A DNA stretch of 64,000 bases, taken from positions 92,353,062 to 92,417,061 of the forward strand of contig OY744604.1 of NCBI GenBank assembly GCA_963556255.1, written 5' to 3'. Below, one piece after another: positions 57,511 through 64,000 of this stretch (position 1 is the stretch's first letter; every line of letters begins with the position of its first letter). Origin of the DNA: Allolobophora icterica. Its lineage: Eukaryota; Annelida; Clitellata; Crassiclitellata; Lumbricidae. The notes below the pieces were generated by a model. It saw only the letters and a program-made list of their open reading frames with translations, was not told where the DNA came from and did not search any database. Position numbers and translations under genes: made by a program.

Positions 57511-57599
57511 CGTCGCGCTCGTGAATAGGCTGGTGCCCTGCGCTTGCCTTCGAGTGGCGCTTGAAAGTTTGGAGATTACGATTACGATTACGATTGTTC

Positions 57600-58110
57600 A
57601 CCTAATTTACCAATTTCATAAGTAGTTCTTTTTCAATCTGTTAACGAAATCAATAGTGGTTGCGGGATTAGTAGTTGAAGTAGTAACAGTTGTTAATGGT
57701 AGAGGTTGTAGTGCTAGGTAGTAGTGATAGTAATTGTAGCACTAGTACAGCGCTTGTGAAGTACTGAAATGTGCTGTATCAATAATTGTCCTGATACAGA
57801 GTCGTATTACTTTTACTGGTGTTATTCTGTGATTATTCTTGGAACATTATTTACATGTAAATTCTATATGTTTCTTGACGTGAGATGATGGATGGATGGA
57901 TGGATGGATGGATGGATAGAATTAGGGAGGGAGGGAAGAAGAAGGCCGTGCACTTCGATGGAATGTTGATCTGCTGCGGTAGACTTGACACAGTGGACAT
58001 CTCGTCCCCGGGTCCTTTCCGTGAGCCAGTTGCTGGTGACAGAGCAGGCAGAAGGTTTGGGGCGCTACGGATTGGAGTAGATCCCAGTACAGCTGCAGCA
58101 GGCCGTGATA
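57600..58110. other. Unassigned; includes a (GGAT)n tract at 57887-57917
   Basis: Low-complexity GTAG-rich sequence, then GGAT repeats, then about 190 bp with an open plus frame (KKAVHFDGMLICCGRLDTVD) of unknown origin that runs into the 58.1-kb element. Confidence 0.4.
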
Positions 58111-58120
58111 TCTTTCAACG

Positions 58121-58460
58121 ATGTCACGACAATTGGTTCACGACAAATGGTTCACGGACAAACAGTTCACGATTTTCCACCTTCTAGTTTGAGCTATGTT
58201 TTCATCACTCATTCAGCTTCTAGTTTGAGCTCTGTTTTCATCGGACAAAGTTTTAGCTGAAATTATTTCGTATTATTTACACTGCTTGAGCGATGAAAAC
58301 ATGTTGCAGTAACTAGAAACTGGATGGTCGATGAAAATATAGCTCAAACTAGAAGCTGGATGATCGTGAAAGGTAGTGAACCATTTGTCGCGAAGCATAA
58401 ATTTTGTCCGTGAATCAATTGTCGGTGAAGCATTTGTCGTGAACCATTTGTCGTGTAACC
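58121..58460. mobile_element. 340-bp element with arms of ~14-bp units
   Basis: The left arm has ATGTCACGACAATTGGTTCA with CACGACAAATGGTT-type units; the right arm has the inverse (GAACCATTTGTCGTG), tip TGTAACC. Imperfect flanking repeats are CTTTCAAC (58112-58119) and CTCTCAAC (58461-58468). The centre contains TTCTAGTTTGAGCTATGTTT and its inverse, the same core as in the 26055-26896 element. Non-coding. Confidence 0.7.
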
Positions 58461-58469
58461 CTCTCAACT

Positions 58470-59728
58470 GCTTCATCACATTCGATTTCCCCGCCATGAC
58501 ATTAATTATCGAGTAAAAATAGATACGAAGTAACAGGTAACACAAACACCTTCTTGAGGTTCTTCAAATCCAGCATTAATGTTCAAACAGATTCATTCAG
58601 ATAAATGCTCCTACAAGTCATAAATAAGTCAAAGGATAACAGGCGGCATAAGCATGATAGAAGCTAACGAGTAGCACAAAGCGCATTCTTGTGGTTCTCA
58701 ATGTTCCAAACATAAATGTTCGTACACATAATTATATAGGCCTTTAAAAGATAATACTGAGAATGATAGGATGGAATATAACATATCAAATATATCGTGA
58801 GCAAATAACACTAAGAGTCGGCAAAAGATCTGCTTCAACTTTTCATATGCTATCAACATTGCATTGGAATTCCTTAGAATAGGATTAGAACTTGTCACAC
58901 TCTGCTTGCCTTGCCATGTTTGGTTTTTAGAAAGCTCGTGCAAATGAATTTATTCAACGACTTTTTGGGCTTTGGAGTTTCCAAGCTTACGATTACTATT
59001 AAACTTTTTAGCAAGACATCAAAGCGACGAGCTTACCCGTGCATTCCACGTATATCAGGAATGACAATACCTTAAAGTCATCAGAACACTGTAAAACAAC
59101 GATGTATCAGTAGTGTTCCAAATAAATAACATTCAAGTAACAGACGACAAGTAGGAAGGGTACCGCGGAACAATTTTTTTAACATGGAGTGAAATCCTTT
59201 CTTTATGTTCTCTGCTGTTGTTCAGGTCCAATGGCACGATACGTCTCGATGCTGGGCTTCATCCTTCAGTTTACTAAATCCATCAAACATAATCAACCAC
59301 AGCAGCATCAGTCTATAGGTCCAGCTTTCATTCTCTTCATTCTAGTATCCCTCCATGATAGTTCTCAGTAGGGAATTACCTCTTAGAGAGTTACCAATGC
59401 ACATGATCACATCCGTTGTCTCACTCTCTCTGTCATACAGTAGTCATAAGAGCTGTTTCCTCTGCCACCCACTCAGCACCTTTCCAACTAACCTTTTCCA
59501 TTCGACTCCTTACCGACATCTCAAAGCCTCCAACCGATTTCCACCTTTCTGAAGATCCGTGTTTATTGAATTCATTTCGCGCTTTTGTTCCGCAGCCCGG
59601 AATTGGGAAGTTGCAGTTCGATCACTCAGTGTGCCGATAGCTATCAACAGGTGAAATCAAAGGGACAATGAACCCCGATAGGTACTTCTATAATGTACAG
59701 CTATGCTTTTTTAAAAATCAGTCGTTAA
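58470..59728. other. No feature recognised
   Basis: AT-rich sequence with several short open frames and no recognisable domain or repeat structure. Confidence 0.35.
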
Positions 59729-59733
59729 CCCAC

Positions 59734-60454
59734 TGTCGCGTGAGGAGATCGACGACAACGACGAGATGTCATCATCATCATGATAGAGTCGTCGTTGGCG
59801 GTCGAGATGGAATGATGACGGACGAAAGCCAGTCCCCACTTGGTCAACAATGAAGGCAGCGAGGCCGAGGTGTAATCGGACACCACACAACCAAGGTGTA
59901 ATAGGACACCTCGCGGCTATGGTGTAACCAGACACCGCCCGCGCTGCAGGCGAGCGACGATCCGCGTCTCGAAGGGCAATCTGACACTAATTGACGATAG
60001 CATGACGTGGGGAGGGGGCTGACCGATGCACGCTGAAGTTCCTACTTAACGGAGGGAAAAGGAGAATACGGGACTTGTACTACTGACGAGCGCGACGTGT
60101 GAACATCGGTCGAGCGATCAACATCGAGAGGAACGACCAGCGGCGGCGGCAGAGTATAGTCCGTCAGATTCAGAGACTGACGCGAAGAACGATCTGTAGT
60201 TAGGCTGTACGAAGCAACATTGAGATAGTCCGATTTAATATCTAAACGCTTTAATACTACGTGGAAGCTCCCGTAGAGTTATTGTATATATTTGTTTCTT
60301 TAATTAAATTCATTTATTAATTAAACAAAGTTCGTCGTGAATCTTCTATAGAAAAGTTAGGCACGTTAAATAAAAGTGCAAGTAAAAGAACAAGCAGTCG
60401 AGGGTCGTCATCAACACACGGCAAACACACGACAGGCGACCTTCGAATGCGACA
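59734..60454. mobile_element. Solo LTR, 721 bp, perfect 5-bp duplication
   Basis: The ends are TGTCGCGTGAGG and CTTCGAATGCGACA (terminal TGTCGC/GCGACA inverted repeats with TG..CA), flanked by CCCAC at 59729-59733 and 60455-60459. It contains three GGTGTAAT…GGACACC-type units (59870-59937) and an AATAAA signal near 60368. No internal gag/pol sequence follows, as expected after LTR-LTR recombination. Confidence 0.83.
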
Positions 60455-60769
60455 CCCACTTCTTAAAAAGTCATCCCTGTAGACAATGAGCTACATCTCC
60501 AACTGCCGTACAGTTTCAAATCTCTCTTTCCCTGTTAAACTTACCTCTAGCAATCTCCTGAATCCAAATCAATCTGCTTAAGACAAGCATCACTCCACTG
60601 AAACAGTCCTCACAGAGTTGTACAGCAAACTTGTCACAGCGATAGGTCGTCAACAAATCTCTTGCTTGTGTCTTTTGGACAACACAGCCGCCTTCCATAC
60701 AATAGGTCATGATTTCCTTACTAAATGTTTTCCCTCTGTACTTTAATCTCTGGCAGTGCCCTACTGTGG

Positions 60770-61460
60770 ATCAAATAATACCTTTCCTCGCCTTCATCCA
60801 CACCTGTGGTAAGCCCCAAAGCTCTGTTCTCGGTCCTCTGCTGTTCGTTCTTTACACACCGCCACTCAACAAACTCATTTCCTCTTCCTCTGTCGATCAT
60901 CCCTTCCATGCCGATGATAAATCACTCTTCTTGATATCAGCCTGGATGGCCGTCAACCTGCTATGCCTAAACCCTTATAAACATAGGTGTCCGGAAACAA
61001 TTTAGCAAAGTAACCTGTCCTTCCGACCTCATCCCATCAGACCTCATTGCCCCCCGCCTTACCTGTTTCCTTTTCGAAATTTTTAAATCTTCTTCAATAA
61101 AAAAACCTAACCTTTGCCGACGATATCTCCAGCCATCTCGCACCTGCTGTATGCACAGTCTTGACCCTCCTCGACTGCCCCAGCACTTGATTGCAAGACC
61201 GCCTGGACAATAGCCGCCTCAATTTTCCATTCCAAACTTTACTGTAACTTATTTTTCCATAGCATTGACACTTCTCAAATCAAACGACTACAAACATTCC
61301 AGGATTCTCTTGCCCATGCTGTCATCACGCCTCCCAAACACCATCACATAATTAAATTTCTCATTTCACATCATTGGCGGAAAGTCCCTTAACGCATGCA
61401 TTAAAGCGCTCGTGAATAAGCTTTATAAATTTGGAGTTTACGATAACAAATCTGATCTAC
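60770..61460 (+). pseudogene. Strongly decayed LINE relic, related to the 56-57 kb LINE
   Basis: KPQSSVLGPLLFVLYTPPLN corresponds to the PQGSVLGPLLF motif, HADDKSLFL to YADDTQLF and VNLLCLNPYK to NLLCLNPSKTE. A 3' end GCTCGTGAATAAGC plus TTTGGAGTTTACGAT matches the end of the 57.5-kb LINE. Many stops and indels. Confidence 0.55.
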
Positions 61461-62289
61461 ACATCGCCCTTGGTTAATAATTTTAATTCTAATTGAAAAT
61501 TTAGGTAACACCACTTCAATGGAAAACTAATTAAAGCCATTTCTAAGGCCACAAAATACGAACATTTAACTTCCGTGCTTAAATCTTGCATTGGCTTCTG
61601 GTTCAGCAAAGAATTGGTTTCAAATTGGGGTTCATAGTTTATAAAACACTGAACTCTATCGCTATTCTCTATACTTACTATTATTGAACTTGGTAATCTG
61701 ATTATATTTTCATATTAATACCTAAAACTAGAATTGCTATTGGTGAACGTGCTTTTTCAGATGCTGAACCTTGATTTTGAGACACTCTCCCTGTGTCTGT
61801 CCATTCTGCTCGCTCGCTTAAATGTCAACGTTATGAACTTAATTGCACATTCAGAACAGGATGCCTCTTTGTCTTAAGGGCTGATTTTCAGGATATTAGT
61901 TTGATAACGACTTAGTTTTGGTACACCGTTACTAGATGTCTTGTGCATTAGATAGGCCTACCATCACGATAGAAGCTATTAATTAATAATACCAGGTAGA
62001 ATTATCAAATTGCAACTTGACTGCGATAGCCTATATGGAGTCAAATGTAAATAATAACAGAAATTTAACCAGTAGGCAAAAGAACGCACGGACAAAAATA
62101 GAAGAATCACCCGTATCGGTGCATCCCCACACGTGGAGCACAACCAACGCATGCCCGTTGACAGACACTATCATTTTCCGAGTCTCTGGACTAAAATGCG
62201 ACGATAGCTTCCAGCGACTACAGGTGGCAGCGCTCGCACCACACGTAAACGACCCGATTGAGCAGTTCTTCATTGGAAGAAGATGAGTG
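61460..62289. other. No feature recognised
   Basis: AT-rich. An open frame at 62017-62286 (89 codons) has no motif I recognise. Confidence 0.35.
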
Positions 62290-62372
62290 GAGGGGGATAG
62301 ATGAGCGGTAATACTCTGGCCTGAAGAGCATTACATCTTGAAATTCGCGGTTCGATTCCCGTAAGCCCCCTC
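62290..62372 (+). mobile_element. tRNA-like SINE head
   Basis: GAGGGGG and CCCCCTC bracket an A-box-like TAGATGAGCGGTAAT and a perfect B box GGTTCGATTCC. The T-stem does not pair well, so this is better read as a tRNA-derived SINE head than as a working tRNA gene. The sequence after it (GGGGCAACAGTAAAATTGGC) would be the SINE body. Confidence 0.45.
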
Positions 62373-62699
62373 GGGGCAACAGTAAAATTGGCGGGCGCTT
62401 CACACAATGCCAAGGCGAGTGATAATTAAGATCTTGATAATTGTACCTTGGTGTTTCGATTGTTTCAATGTGGCTTACTGCGGTTTGTCAGTAAGCTTGT
62501 CAATAGACACGAACATGGTATTTGGCTAAATTGGAAATACGGCTGTCCCCGGTCATTTCTCAGAAAACAATATCAATAACAATATCTGATCATGCTAAGT
62601 GATTAGATTAAAACATCATTGATCAGTCAACAATTTAAGACCTTTGAAAGTAATTCAAACCAATAAATAAATTTACTAAAATTTATTTTGAATTTAAAA

Positions 62700-63850
62700 C
62701 GTTCCACTCCGTTACCGTCCCTAGGCCATATTAGGCTACTTATTGCTTTCGTATAAAATTTTAAAATGACTTGTATTAAGCCAAAGTAATCGTGTGTTTC
62801 TTTTGTATTAAATATAATTGTATGTTTCTAAATACAACTTCGTGAACCGGATCTTCAGTTAAATTTTTTAGAATTTTTTAAAACTTGTCCCCAGAAAATT
62901 ATGTCTGATCCGTTACCATGTAAAAATTATCTCGTATCTAAATAAATTTCTATATCTTTGGGTGCGCACCTTAATTCGTCGCTTATGTGAAGATCTATGT
63001 AAGTAAGTATTAATATCTGACCTAAATGCTAAGACAAATTTCTTACTAATTTTCATTTATTTCGTACCTAATGTGTTTTTTCATTATACATCCACTCCGT
63101 TACTGCATTTTTGCAATGATTCTGAATAAATTTAATTGTAATAATATTTGTAATATAACGTTTATAAGCAATAGGCCTATAATGAGTAAACCGACGATTG
63201 ATGTGGACGCATGAAAAATAATATGGTATTTACCGTGCTGATACACAATTTGTCTACTCCGTTACCTGCCCACTCCGTTACTATAAATGTTATCCTTGAG
63301 GTACTAAAATTTACTCCACTCTCAGGGTAAGTCGTCTACTTAAATTATCATTTCTAATACAATTTATTTATCAATATATGACATTTTTACTAATTTTTTG
63401 CTTCGGCAGACTGTTTTTTTAAAGTTTACTTTTCACATTCTGTGCTCAATTCTCGACAGATAGTAAGGGAGCGGATTTATTGTATGGTAATTTTTTTATG
63501 TAATTTTGATGTTATGAGCAGATTTTTAAGACAACAGCATAAATATTTAAATGTTTTCTGTTTATTTGATCACTGGGAATGATTGGCTCAAGTGCTTTTT
63601 ACTTTGTTATACGGCCAAAATATACATTCAACTTTACTATTTCTATTTCAGTAACGGAGTGGAATTTCTTAATGAAATTAAAAATGTGATGGAATTAAAT
63701 AATCATTTGTAATGTGATTTCTTTAATTTTAATTTTATAAGCATTAATACTAAAACATATTGGCATGTCAAACTACGCAACAGGAAGCTGTCTACTGTAT
63801 ATACACAGCTCATATGTGTTTGGTAGCGGAGTAACGGAGTGGACAAACAT
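62700..63850. repeat. Mirrored array of CCACTCCGTTAC boxes
   Basis: Forward boxes lie near 62704, 63090, 63254 (TACTCCGTTAC) and 63269, with a partial one near 62908. Inverse boxes GTAACGGAGTGG lie near 63652 and 63832, with a weaker one near 63465. Forward copies occupy the left and inverse copies the right, in an otherwise AT-rich, gene-free stretch. Possibly the subterminal motifs of a foldback or TIR element. No target duplication was found. Confidence 0.6.
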
Positions 63851-64000
63851 TTTAGTAGGGCTATTTTTTTCTGCTAATAACTTCATAATTTTACATGTTA
63901 GAGCAGAAATATTCAAGATTTGCTCCAAACGAAAATCAATGTAATTTGCAAAAAAATGTTACTTCTTCAATTAGTGAATGTGACATGTTACGGAAAATGA

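Larger units (their letters stand above)
56163..57595 (+). mobile_element. 5'-truncated L2/CR1-like LINE with tandem-repeat 3' UTR
   Basis: The RT C-terminal half (56163-57170) is followed by about five copies of a ~62-65 bp unit (57195-57510), then TGGAGATTACGATTACGATT as the 3' end. A GATTAC-type terminal repeat fits L2-like elements (inference). Confidence 0.7.

Noticed and set aside
62290..62372. A functional tRNA gene
   Set aside because: The acceptor-like ends and B box are good, but the T-stem does not pair and the anticodon arm is unclear, so it is annotated as a SINE head.

Overview
This looks like nuclear DNA of an animal, most likely a marine deuterostome invertebrate of echinoderm type (inference). 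The evidence is spliced exons with GT/AG borders and a GTAGGCCTAC-rich background, a Ty3/gypsy element with the inverted pol order known from the deuterostome Gmr1 group, and foldback-like elements that recall sea urchin TU elements. There is no prokaryotic operon structure, CRISPR array or rRNA gene.

The one host gene I can support runs on the minus strand from about 45.98 kb off the left edge. A signal-peptide exon (45909-45975) is followed by half-CUB exons in tandem cassettes. Each CUB domain is made by two exons joined through a phase-0 intron, and complete domains are bounded by phase-1 introns. Two domain types alternate: type CD (exons C then D) and type AB (exons A then B). In transcription order the exons are SP, C4-D3-A4-B4, C3-D2-A3-B3, A2-B2, C2-D1-A1-B1, C1. 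This gives seven complete CUB domains plus the first half of an eighth. The visible exons total 2664 nt, exactly 888 codons, with compatible phases at every junction. One cassette has lost its CD domain. A decaying copy of exon D lies beside each D exon, and an 18-nt candidate micro-exon lies 5' of C2 (two copies) and C3.

The introns are full of mobile elements. Because the cassettes are paralogous, several insertions can be dated against an empty copy inside the same window: an AATT-flanked 695-bp element (3918-4612), a 1.13-kb TG..CA element (4876-6006), hAT-like elements with 8-bp duplications (6342-7774, 28166-30351, 32208-32587), tRNA-derived SINEs and several 5'-truncated LINEs. A further hAT-like element (35395-35936) has a perfect 8-bp duplication. 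A 2.9-kb DNA transposon (11614-14503) with TIRs longer than 100 bp holds a broken transposase-like gene, and a second broken copy lies at 47.2-48.3 kb. An R2-superclade-like LINE with a C-terminal restriction-like endonuclease (24592-27875) sits inside a (TAA)n tract. Three elements have arms built of 14-16 bp tandem units; two have perfect 9-bp duplications.

The right third (46-64 kb) is mostly repeats: long microsatellites, a nearly full-length but frameshifted Gmr1-like Ty3/gypsy element (48364-54484), LINE relics (56.2-57.6 and 60.8-61.5 kb), a 721-bp solo LTR with a perfect 5-bp duplication, a tRNA-like SINE head, and a right-end region with repeated CCACTCCGTTAC boxes in mirrored orientation. 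Apart from the multi-CUB gene, I see no intact protein gene that I would defend.
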